From: an uncultured Beijerinckiaceae bacterium
GTDB lineage: Bacteria > Pseudomonadota > Alphaproteobacteria > Rhizobiales > Beijerinckiaceae
Direction of reading: 5' to 3'
Assembly (NCBI GenBank): GCA_937863205.1
Contig: CALMGA010000078.1
Span: 1-22,313 of the forward strand
DNA length: 22,313 nt
Shown: piece by piece, positions 15,784 to 22,313 of the stretch
Layout: every line of letters starts with the position of its first letter
Numbering within the stretch: position 1 is the stretch's first letter
Notes under the pieces: generated by a model
The model's input: only the letters and a program-made list of their open reading frames with translations
What the model was told of the DNA's origin: nothing
The model's database searches: none
Made by a program: the position numbers and the translations under genes

Positions 15784-17118
15784 CTACCTGTCCTTGCGCG
15801 GGGCATGCACCGGCGGTGCACTCTTGATCGCGTCGACCGGCGGTGCCGACGGATCCCGCGCCTCGACATATGGGGCGATGCCCAGGTTCTGCAGCGCCAG
15901 CGCCGGCTCCGGTGGCGGCTCGAAGGCTTTCTTGAGCTGGTCGGCGACGTAGCGCTGGGCGACCGCCGCCTTCTCCACGACCTGCCCCATGCCGAAGAAA
16001 TCATGGGTGACGCCGGGATAGTCGCGCATCGATACGGGCACAGTCACCCGCTTCAGCTTGCCCCCGAGCCGCTCACCGTCGGAGCGCAGCGGATCGACCT
16101 CGGCCGTGACGATGGTGGTGGGGGGCAGGTCGTGCACGTCGGCCTTGCCCACCAGATCGATCCGGGGATCGTTGCGATCGCTTTGCTGCGGCAGGTACAG
16201 GTCCAGGGCCCAGATCACCGCCGTTTTGTTCCAAGGCCTCGCGGCGGAGTCTTCGAGCCAGGAATTGGTCGTCAGGTTGGTGCCGGCCGATGGCGCGATC
16301 AGGATCAGCGCCCGCGCCTTGGGCAGCTTGGCATCGCGGGCCTCAATCGCGGTGTCGGCTGCCAGCAGCGCCCCCGCACCCTCGCCGGCCAGCGCGATCC
16401 TGGCCGCGTCGCCGCCGAAGGATGCGGCATTGGCGATGATCCACTTGTAGGCTGCCGCGCAATCCTCCTGCGCCGCAGGGAACCTCGCTTCCGGTGCGAG
16501 CCGGTAGTTCGGCGTCACCACGATCGAATGGCTCGTGCCGGCGATGGCGCGGGCCGACGCTTCGCGCCCGGCGGCATTGTCGGTGACGAAGCCGCCGCCG
16601 TGGAAGAACACCACCACCGGCAGGGCGCCTGGTCTCGCTTCGTCGGCCTTGCCCTCTCCCTGCTTGTCGCCCGTCGGTTCACCCTCCGCCGGCTTGCCGC
16701 CGCTAGCAGCCTCCGATCCGGCCGGGGCCGGCCCGCTGCCGCTCGCGGCGGGAACGTAGACCTGCGCCGGCATGGGGCCGGCGGGTCCGGGGATGGTGAT
16801 CTGCCGAACGGCGAGCTCGTAGGGCAGGAGCGGCTTGTGGTCGTCTCCGGCAAGGACGTCGGCGGCCATGATCGGGGTCGGCTGGCGGCGCGCATCGTCG
16901 ATCGACAGGGTTTCGAGAGGCTTGGGCTTCAAGCTGCGCCATTTGTCGAGGACGTGCTTCATGTCGATGTCGACGCCGGCAGCCGGGTCGCCGATGAAGG
17001 TTTCGAAGATCTGATCCAGACGGTCGCGGATCGTCGCCTTGACCTGGGCATGGGCGGCACAGGTCGGCATCAGGATGGCGGGCGCAAGAGCCGCGATGCT
17101 GAAACGGGAAAGACGCAT
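15784..17118 (-). CDS. Secreted alpha/beta hydrolase (HSL/acetyl-esterase type), nucleophile serine missing
   Basis: A 444-residue protein of the hormone-sensitive-lipase-like esterase family. The signal peptide is at 1-24 (MRLSRFSIAALAPAILMPTC, cleavage near AHA). The oxyanion motif HGGG is at 173-176, preceded by VVVFF. The nucleophile elbow, normally GDSAG or GESAG, reads GEGAG (245-249), so position 247 is Gly (codon GGT, 16378-16380), not Ser. The acid (D342 in VTAEVDPLRSDGE) and His (H372 in GVTHDFF) are present. A Gly/Pro/Lys/Glu-rich insertion of about 40 residues (124-165) precedes HGGG. Active hydrolysis seems unlikely unless another residue substitutes; a binding role or a recently lost enzyme are alternatives. 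I chose ATG at 17118 for the signal peptide; GTG at 17130 adds four residues. The stop overlaps a possible GTG of the next gene. Confidence 0.88.
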   Translation of the reverse strand: MRLSRFSIAALAPAILMPTCAAHAQVKATIRDRLDQIFETFIGDPAAGVDIDMKHVLDKWRSLKPKPLETLSIDDARRQPTPIMAADVLAGDDHKPLLPYELAVRQITIPGPAGPMPAQVYVPAASGSGPAPAGSEAASGGKPAEGEPTGDKQGEGKADEARPGALPVVVFFHGGGFVTDNAAGREASARAIAGTSHSIVVTPNYRLAPEARFPAAQEDCAAAYKWIIANAASFGGDAARIALAGEGAGALLAADTAIEARDAKLPKARALILIAPSAGTNLTTNSWLEDSAARPWNKTAVIWALDLYLPQQSDRNDPRIDLVGKADVHDLPPTTIVTAEVDPLRSDGERLGGKLKRVTVPVSMRDYPGVTHDFFGMGQVVEKAAVAQRYVADQLKKAFEPPPEPALALQNLGIAPYVEARDPSAPPVDAIKSAPPVHAPRKDR

Positions 17119-17192
17119 GGCCGAGCCCACGGGAACATCAACAGCTGAAACGTCTCAACCTGCGGAATGTTCGCGCGCGCACGCCGGGCTTT

Positions 17193-18125
17193 TCAGGCGT
17201 GGAGCACCGAAGGGGCCCCGGGTTGCATCGCCCTGCGGCAGGGCTGCGCCGCCATCGGCCCGAGCCGGGATCGCGGCGACGGCTCGCCGGCGATCCAGCG
17301 GCGCAGGAAGCCGTCCAGCCAACGCGCCACGGCGGCGTCGTGGAGGAACCAGTCGCGGAAATGGCGCTCGCGCGGCAGGGCGCCGGGCATGCTCAGGCGC
17401 TCGCTCCCTTTGGTCGTCCAGCGGCACATCATCTGATAGGTGACCTCCGGGTGGAACTGCAGGCCGTAGGCCCGCTCGCCCGTGCGAAAGGCCTGGGCCT
17501 GGAAGTCGTCGCCCTCGGCCAGCAGGGTCGCCCCGCCGGGCAGGTCGAAGCCTTCGCGGTGCCACTGGTACACCTTGGCCGGAAGGTCCGGCCAAACCTG
17601 TCGCCCCTGCCGCGTCGCGCGCACGGGATAATAGCCGACCTCGACGCGGCCTTGCGGGTGCGGCGCCACGCGATGGCCGAGGTGGCGGGCCAGCATCTGC
17701 GCGCCCAGGCAGATGCCGAGGAACGGCTTGTTGGCGCTGAGCGGCACGCCGATCCAGTCGATCTCGCGGCGCAGCCACTCATCCCCGTCGTTGGCGCTCA
17801 TCGGGCCGCCGAACACGATGGCACCGGCGTGGGCGTCGAGGGTGCGCGGCAGCGGATCGCCGAAACGGGGCCGGCGGATGTCGAGGCGGATGCCGTTCTC
17901 GCGCAGCAGCCTGCCGATCCGACCCGGCGTCGACTGTTCCTGGTGCAGCACAACCAACACGCGTCGCTCGGGCGGAGCCTTGGCGCCCACCTTCGCCAGC
18001 CCTGCCTTGGCCGCCTCTTTGATCGTTTGGAGACCGGCGGCCGAGCCGGCCGCTTCGTCCAAACCGAAACGCGATTCCTCGAACAACGTCCCGTTCTCCC
18101 GTTGTTGCGTGCAGCTCCGATCCAT
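17193..18125 (-). CDS. Class I glutamine amidotransferase-like protein
   Basis: A 310-residue protein with a GATase-1 domain from about residue 55. The nucleophile Cys is in GICLGAQ (C139), and the His/Glu are in LQFHPEV (H225, E227), so the triad is intact. FGGPMSAND (105-113) is the oxyanion strand. It resembles the stand-alone GMP-synthase-like or YfeJ/GuaA-type GATases that use glutamine as ammonia donor or act as gamma-glutamyl hydrolases; the acceptor is unknown. The N-terminal 50-55 residues have no recognisable domain, and the real start may be an internal GTG, for example near residue 46. No strong ribosome site was seen at ATG 18125. A bulged inverted repeat lies upstream at 18135-18167. 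Confidence 0.85.
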   Translation of the reverse strand: MDRSCTQQRENGTLFEESRFGLDEAAGSAAGLQTIKEAAKAGLAKVGAKAPPERRVLVVLHQEQSTPGRIGRLLRENGIRLDIRRPRFGDPLPRTLDAHAGAIVFGGPMSANDGDEWLRREIDWIGVPLSANKPFLGICLGAQMLARHLGHRVAPHPQGRVEVGYYPVRATRQGRQVWPDLPAKVYQWHREGFDLPGGATLLAEGDDFQAQAFRTGERAYGLQFHPEVTYQMMCRWTTKGSERLSMPGALPRERHFRDWFLHDAAVARWLDGFLRRWIAGEPSPRSRLGPMAAQPCRRAMQPGAPSVLHA

Positions 18126-18134
18126 CAGACGCGA

Positions 18135-18167
18135 GGCGTGGTTAAGGCAGCGTTAACGCGCCACGCC
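18135..18167. repeat. Imperfect inverted repeat in the 76-base gap
   Basis: ggcgtgg (18135-18141) pairs with ccacgcc (18161-18167), and gttaa (18141-18145) pairs with ttaac (18153-18157), with a gcg bulge. It lies between the transglycosylase stop (18202) and the amidotransferase start (18125). It could end the ftsEX-linked transcript or be an operator; there is no T-tract. Confidence 0.4.
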
Positions 18168-18201
18168 ACACGACTGCTGCCCAGCAAGGATCGCACCGCG
18201 C

Positions 18202-19407
18202 TCAACGCCGCAGCGCCGCCAGCACGGACACGCTGGCCCGGCCATCCGCCTTGAGCCCGTTCTTGCGCTGATAATCGATGATCGCCTCGCGCGTCTTATC
18301 GCCGATCACCCCGTCGACCTTGCCTTGAAGGTCGTAGCCGCGCCCGATCAGCAGGCTTTGCAGCTCGCGCCGGTCGACCCGCGGAAGGCCGGGATCGTCG
18401 GTCGGCCAGGGCGTCTGCAAGCCGGGCCGGCCGGCGAGGCGGTCGGACAGCAGCGCGATGGCGAGCGCGTAGGACTCGGCGGCGTTATAGCCGTAGATGG
18501 CGTCGAAGTTGCGGGTCACCAGGAAGGCGGGGCCATTGACACCGGCCGGCAGCAGCAGGCCGGCCGGGCTCTGGCTGCCTTGGCCTTCGCCGAGCGGGCG
18601 CCCGTCGACGCGGGCGACGCCGCGCCCGGCCCAGGCCGACATCGGCTGCTTCTTTCCCCGCCCCGACGGGCCGCCGTAGCCCTCGGGCAGCTTCACCTCG
18701 AAGCCCCAGGGCAAGCCTTGCTGCCAGCCGGCCTTGTGCAGGAAGTTGGCCGTGGAGGCCAGCGCATCGGCGGCGGAATGGACGAGGTCGCGGCGCCCGT
18801 CGCCGTCGCCGTCGACCGCGAGCCGCTCAAAGGTCGAGGGCATGAACTGGGTGTGCCCGAAGGCGCCGGCCCAGGAGCCCGTGAAATCGCGGGGATCGAT
18901 GTCGCCGGACTGCACGATCTTCATCGCCGCGAAGAGTTCGCCGCGGTAATAGGCCGGGCGCCGGCTGCCGGGCGCGCACGACAGCGTCAGAAGCGATTGG
19001 ATCACCGGCTTCGAGCCGAAGTTGCGGCCGAAGTTCGACTCGACGCCCCACACCGCCGCGATCACGTTGGCCGGCACGCCGAAGCGGGATTGCGCGGAGG
19101 CCAGCGCCCCCTCGTTCTCGCGCATCGCCGCCTCGCCGTCGCGCACCCGCTCCTCGTCGACCAACCCGGCGAGGTAATCCCAGATCGCCGTGCGGAACTC
19201 CGGCTGGTAGCCCTCGGCCTTCAGGATGTCGGCGTTGGGCTGCAGCCCCTCGGTGAGGTGATCGAAGGTGTCGCCCGACACGCCCTTTGCCGCCGCCGCG
19301 CCGCGCAGCGAGGCGACGCAGGATCCCCAGTCGGCGCGGGCAGGACCGGAGATCGCCAGCAGGAGGGCTGGCAGGGCGAGGATCGTGGGGAGGAGGCGAG
19401 AAGTCAT
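18202..19407 (-). CDS. Lytic murein transglycosylase (MltB-like) with peptidoglycan-binding domain
   Basis: A 401-residue periplasmic enzyme that cleaves the MurNAc-GlcNAc bond in peptidoglycan with formation of 1,6-anhydro-MurNAc. The signal peptide is at 1-25 (LLPTILALPALLLAI, AxA cleavage before DWGSC). The SLT_3/MltB catalytic domain covers about 27-330, with the catalytic Glu123 in VWGVESNFG, then FGHTQFMPSTF and DGDGDGRRDLVHSAADALAS. The C-terminal PG_binding_1 domain covers about 342-401 (LQSLLIGRGYDLQGKVDGVIGDKTREAI). No lipobox is visible, so it is probably soluble or loosely attached rather than a lipoprotein. The ATG at 19407 lies 16 bases after the stop of the DUF1963-like gene, in line with an ftsE-ftsX operon. 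FtsEX controls murein hydrolases in other bacteria. Confidence 0.94.
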   Translation of the reverse strand: MTSRLLPTILALPALLLAISGPARADWGSCVASLRGAAAAKGVSGDTFDHLTEGLQPNADILKAEGYQPEFRTAIWDYLAGLVDEERVRDGEAAMRENEGALASAQSRFGVPANVIAAVWGVESNFGRNFGSKPVIQSLLTLSCAPGSRRPAYYRGELFAAMKIVQSGDIDPRDFTGSWAGAFGHTQFMPSTFERLAVDGDGDGRRDLVHSAADALASTANFLHKAGWQQGLPWGFEVKLPEGYGGPSGRGKKQPMSAWAGRGVARVDGRPLGEGQGSQSPAGLLLPAGVNGPAFLVTRNFDAIYGYNAAESYALAIALLSDRLAGRPGLQTPWPTDDPGLPRVDRRELQSLLIGRGYDLQGKVDGVIGDKTREAIIDYQRKNGLKADGRASVSVLAALRR

Positions 19408-19423
19408 CGCCGCCGATCCTGCC

Positions 19424-20119
19424 TCAAGATTGCGGCACCACGTAGATCAAGCGCTCGGCCGCCTCGATGCCGAAGAGGTAAAGCGCGTTGGCGACGAACA
19501 GGTCGTATTCGGGCGTTGAGCTGTCCTCCGTGGCGCCGGGGATGCCGTTGTAGGCGAGCGCGCGCTGACGCGGCGCGCCCGGCACGGTCGCGAACTCGTA
19601 GTCCTCGACGCTCTGGAACAGGAAGGCGATGGCGTCGCTCCGCCCCTCGAAGCTCGCCGGCGCCTCGTCGCCGAGCAGCCACCACGGCGCGGCACCGATT
19701 CGGCCGAAGGCGACCGCGTCGTCGGGCACCTCGTCCGACCGATGCAGGGCGTGAAAGGCGACCTTCTCGGCATACGCGTGCACCGGCTCGGCGCCACCGC
19801 CCTCGAAGACGAGCAGCCGGAAGAAGCGCTGGTAGCGCGTGAAGAAGGCCGTGGTCAGCGCCGCTCCCGCCAGCGGCGACGGCAGGTCCGGGATGCAGGC
19901 TCCTCGCTCGGCGTGGTCGGTGACCGCGAAGACCGACACGATCCATCCCTGCCAGCGATGGCCGGCCGGCATGGCGACCTGGAAGAAGAACGTCATCGGC
20001 GTCCCCGTCCCGGCATAGACCGGAATGACGACGCCCGGCGGCAGCATCGGCCGGCCACCGACGAAGGAGCGCGCCGAACCGTCCTGGTGCTCGGCGCCCA
20101 ATCGATGCCAAAGGCGCAT
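19424..20119 (-). CDS. DUF1963-like (YwqG-type) cytoplasmic protein
   Basis: About 231 residues from ATG at 20119, which has aaagga just upstream. A TTG at 20134 would add five residues. Motifs are FVGGRPMLPPG, GTPMTFFFQV, the cluster YAEKVAFHALHRSDEVPDD and a C-terminal RLIYVVPQ. The combination of GGRPxLPxG and a following TFFxQV is typical of DUF1963/YwqG-like proteins of unknown function. There is no signal peptide or membrane segment, so it is probably cytoplasmic. It sits between ftsX (16-base gap) and the transglycosylase (16-base gap). The spacing suggests co-transcription with both, but no biochemical role can be inferred. Confidence 0.65.
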   Translation of the reverse strand: MRLWHRLGAEHQDGSARSFVGGRPMLPPGVVIPVYAGTGTPMTFFFQVAMPAGHRWQGWIVSVFAVTDHAERGACIPDLPSPLAGAALTTAFFTRYQRFFRLLVFEGGGAEPVHAYAEKVAFHALHRSDEVPDDAVAFGRIGAAPWWLLGDEAPASFEGRSDAIAFLFQSVEDYEFATVPGAPRQRALAYNGIPGATEDSSTPEYDLFVANALYLFGIEAAERLIYVVPQS

Positions 20120-20135
20120 GGATCCTTTCGCCAAG

Positions 20136-21215
20136 TCAGTTCAGTTGGCGCAGGTGCCGGAAGACGATCACCCGAGACACGACGCCTGTCAGCACTCCGA
20201 TCGCGCCGGCGATCACCACGATCGCGGCGTAACCCGCCGCATGCAGGCCGAAGGCGCCGAACATCGCCTCGACCTGCTCGCCGGACGCAGTGGCGCGCCA
20301 GTGCGCGAGCAACAGTCCGCCCGCGAGGAAGAAGGCGATCGCGCAGCCGCCGCCGATCGCGCCGCCGACGAGGCCGAGGCGCAGGAAGTGCAACTGGAAC
20401 TGCCGTGAAATGAAGCCGTCGGCCGCGCCCACGAAGTGCAGCACCTCGATCACCTCCCGGGTGCCGGCCATCGCGCCGCGGGTGGCGAAGGCGACGGCAA
20501 ACAGCATGGCGGTGAGAACCAGGGCGAAGACGCCGACGCCGACGAGCACGCTTGCCCGCGCCATGGTGGCGAGCCGCGACAGCCAGATGCCGTGATCGTC
20601 CACCGCGGCGCCCGGCACCGCCGCCAGGGCTTGCTGCAGGGCGACGACGTCGAGTGGATGGGTTGGGTCGAGCTTCACCACCGCCAGGCGCGGCACCGGC
20701 AGGTCGCCGAGGTCGAGCCCGGCGCCGAGCCAGGGCTGCAGCAGCTTCTCGCTTTCGCCTTTGCTGTAGGCGTCGACGCTGCCGATGCCGGGGAAGCCGC
20801 GGGCCAGCGCCACCGCTTCGGCGATGGCTGCATCGAGGTCGTGGCCGGGCACGGGACGGACCTGGATCGTCACCTCGCGCCCGACCTCGCCTATCCACGC
20901 GCGTGAAGCGTCGGCGACGGTCAGCGCGACGCCGGCCGTCAGCGCGGCCAGGAAGGTCATGATGGCGATCACCGTCACCAGTGCGCGTCCGGCGATGGCA
21001 TCGGAGGGGACCAGCGGCATGTCGCGCTTCAGCGACCGGCCGGGAAGGCTCGTGCCGGCGACCGTCGCGGCCTTGCCGGCAGATATTCCAGCGCTTGGGG
21101 CGGCGGTGGGCACGGTCGAGGCGCCAGCGAGGGGTCCGGCGCTCACCTTCGCGGCCGTCTTCACCGGCGCGTCCGCCGGCTTGGTCGCGGCCGCACCGCG
21201 CCGGTCAGGCGCCAC
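20136..21215 (-). CDS. ftsX: Cell division ABC transporter permease FtsX
   Basis: FtsX is the membrane subunit of FtsEX, which couples ATP hydrolysis to activation of murein hydrolases at the division site. The protein has 359 residues. The first 74 are a cytoplasmic Ala/Pro/Gly-rich extension. TM1 is at about 75-100, the periplasmic domain at 101-218, and TM2-4 at about 221-244, 279-304 and 326-350. The conserved cytoplasmic loop VLHFVGAADGFISRQFQLHFL lies between TM2 and TM3. The GTG at 21215 is well supported by ggagg four bases upstream (gctgcctcc at 21216-21224), with a stop codon in frame further up. The 92-base gap to ftsE is larger than the usual overlap or few bases in other genera. 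Confidence 0.95.
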   Translation of the reverse strand: MAPDRRGAAATKPADAPVKTAAKVSAGPLAGASTVPTAAPSAGISAGKAATVAGTSLPGRSLKRDMPLVPSDAIAGRALVTVIAIMTFLAALTAGVALTVADASRAWIGEVGREVTIQVRPVPGHDLDAAIAEAVALARGFPGIGSVDAYSKGESEKLLQPWLGAGLDLGDLPVPRLAVVKLDPTHPLDVVALQQALAAVPGAAVDDHGIWLSRLATMARASVLVGVGVFALVLTAMLFAVAFATRGAMAGTREVIEVLHFVGAADGFISRQFQLHFLRLGLVGGAIGGGCAIAFFLAGGLLLAHWRATASGEQVEAMFGAFGLHAAGYAAIVVIAGAIGVLTGVVSRVIVFRHLRQLN

Positions 21216-21307
21216 GCTGCCTCCGGCCGGCGGCGTCGCGGATCAGGCCGCGGGATCGGGCGGGCGACGAGCGCAAGCATGTGTCGGCGTCCAATCGAAC
21301 GCGCTCC

Positions 21308-21970
21308 TTATTCGAAGACGTGCAGCCGGCTGTCGCCGAGCACGAGGCGGCGGGCACCGTCGAACTGGTCCATCAGGGCGAGGTCGTGCGTCGCGATCAC
21401 CACCGATGTACCCGATTTGTGAAGTTCCACGAAGAGGCGGAGCAGCCGGCGCGCCAGCGAGGGGTCGACGTTGCCGGTCGGCTCGTCGGCGAGCAGCAGC
21501 TCGGGGCGCACGATCAGGGCGCGGGCGATGGCGGCACGCTGCTTTTCCCCGCCCGACAGCACCGCCGGCAGCGCATGCATGCGCTCGCCAAGGCCGACCC
21601 AGCCCAGAAGCTCGATCACCTGGTTGCGGTAGCCGGCCTCGTCGCGTCCCTGGACGCGCAGGGGCAGCGCCACGTTCTCGTAGGTGGTGAGGTGGTTGAG
21701 CAGCCGGAACTCCTGGAACACCACGCCGATGCGGCGGCGCAGGGCGGTGATCGCATCCTTGTCGAGGCTCGCCGCATCGCGGCCGAACAGGCTGATGTGC
21801 CCGCGCGTCGGCTTCAGCGTGAACAGCACCAGCTTCAACAGCGTCGTCTTGCCCGCGCCCGAGGGACCGGTGAGGAACTGGAAGCTTTGCGGCTCGATGC
21901 GAAACGAAATGTCGCGCAGGATTTCCGCGCCCATGCCGTATCGCAGGCCGACGTTCTCGAAAGCGATCAC
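21308..21970 (-). CDS. ftsE: Cell division ATP-binding protein FtsE
   Basis: A 220-residue ABC ATPase partner of FtsX. Walker A GPSGAGKT (35-42), Q-loop VFQEF (Q86), signature LSGGEKQR (138-145), Walker B LLLADEP (158-164) and the switch HxLD-type ATHD (H195) are all intact, so ATPase activity is expected. FtsE acts at the inner face of the cytoplasmic membrane with FtsX and recruits divisome and hydrolase activators in studied species. The gene is first in the apparent unit ftsE-ftsX-DUF1963-like-transglycosylase and is divergent from the zinc-ribbon gene, 158 bases apart. It uses ATG at 21970. Confidence 0.97.
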   Translation of the reverse strand: MIAFENVGLRYGMGAEILRDISFRIEPQSFQFLTGPSGAGKTTLLKLVLFTLKPTRGHISLFGRDAASLDKDAITALRRRIGVVFQEFRLLNHLTTYENVALPLRVQGRDEAGYRNQVIELLGWVGLGERMHALPAVLSGGEKQRAAIARALIVRPELLLADEPTGNVDPSLARRLLRLFVELHKSGTSVVIATHDLALMDQFDGARRLVLGDSRLHVFE

Positions 21971-22128
21971 CGGCGCACCCAGGCTCCCTCTCGCGCCGGC
22001 ACGCCCCGGCGGGCGGGGAGGGCGAAGCGGTTTACGCCGCCTTAAGCATATCAGGACAAAAACGGGCTGCGCCCGGACGGCGATTATTTTTTCGCCGGTC
22101 CGCGTTTCCCGCCGCCAAGAGCCGCCGC
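21971..22128. promoter_or_regulatory. Divergent intergenic region between ftsE and the zinc-ribbon gene
   Basis: The most AT-rich patch of the right end is here: ttaagcatatcaggacaaaaa at about 22041-22061 and gattattttttcg at 22082-22094. The latter lies in a hairpin, cggcga (22078-22083) with tcgccg (22092-22097). No pair of -35/-10 hexamers is convincing on either strand. Both genes' promoters should lie here. A weak aagag precedes the zinc-ribbon ATG. Confidence 0.4.
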
Positions 22129-22313
22129 ATGCTCGTTGATTGCCCTGATTGTGGCCGATCCTACCACCTCAACGCCGCCGACCTCGGCCCGCGCGGGCGC
22201 GTCGTGATCTGCCCGCGCTGCGACGCCCGCTGGTTCCAGCGCGCCGAGGGCATTGCGAGCATCGATGTCGTCCCAAATGTCATCCCATGGGCCGTCACCA
22301 CCGTGAGCGCGAG
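22129..22313 (+). CDS. MJ0042-type zinc-ribbon domain protein, N-terminal part (3'-partial)
   Basis: The first 61 residues of a protein that continues past the window. MLVDCPDCGRSYHLNAADLG plus VVICPRCDARWFQ gives a four-cysteine zinc ribbon (C5, C8, C28, C31) with the conserved W typical of the MJ0042 family. In Hyphomicrobiales such genes usually lie divergent from ftsE and carry a disordered linker, a membrane helix and a DUF3426-type region; that part is not in this window. The role is unknown. Confidence 0.88.
   Translation, partial: MLVDCPDCGRSYHLNAADLGPRGRVVICPRCDARWFQRAEGIASIDVVPNVIPWAVTTVSA

Noticed and set aside
15634..17148. A 504-codon plus-strand frame opposite the hydrolase gene
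   Set aside because: It has no motif, while the minus strand holds a full HSL-type protein.
22078..22097. Intrinsic terminator near the right end
   Set aside because: The T-run lies inside the loop of the hairpin rather than after it, and the position is between divergent genes.

Overview
The window looks like chromosome of a GC-rich alphaproteobacterium, most likely of the order Hyphomicrobiales (Rhizobiales). The lineage call rests on four things: a circularly permuted (two-piece) tmRNA gene, an alpha-type SspB adaptor, the DUF4169 and RHH_4 small proteins typical of that class, and an ftsE-ftsX pair divergent from an MJ0042-type zinc-ribbon gene. GTG and TTG starts are common. No tRNA, rRNA, CRISPR array, transposase or phage gene was found.

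Layout. 1-2967: the C-terminal part of a membrane-anchored proline-rich protein, then two paralogous CPBP (CAAX/Abi-type) membrane proteases on the minus strand. 3032-4994 (plus): the ssrA promoter and permuted ssrA (tag ANDNYAPVALAA), a 355-base stretch without a gene, sspB, a DUF4169 protein and a ribbon-helix-helix protein. 5004-8726 (minus): a 1240-residue AsmA-family protein. 8924-11647 (plus): a 73-residue acidic protein and a UvrD/PcrA helicase. 11669-18125 (minus): a more accessory-looking block with a DUF4214-FkbM methyltransferase, a zinc-cysteine SAM methyltransferase, a secreted beta-helix protein, a secreted alpha/beta hydrolase lacking its nucleophile serine, and a class I glutamine amidotransferase. 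18202-21970 (minus): ftsE, ftsX, a DUF1963-like protein and a lytic murein transglycosylase, read in that order with 16-nt gaps after ftsX. 22129-end (plus): the start of a zinc-ribbon protein divergent from ftsE.

How the genes work together. ssrA and sspB form a protein quality-control pair: tmRNA adds the tag to proteins on stalled ribosomes, and SspB delivers tagged proteins to ClpXP. The ftsEX cluster suggests a division or cell-wall module, because FtsEX controls murein hydrolases in other bacteria and a transglycosylase is encoded in the same apparent transcription unit. The methyltransferase/beta-helix/hydrolase block may act on surface glycans, but this is inferred only from families and context.

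Most worth checking: the dead-looking hydrolase (GEGAG instead of GxSAG), the ftsEX-to-transglycosylase operon, ssrA-sspB proximity, and a perfect 22-bp inverted repeat at the extreme left edge that could be an assembly fold-back.
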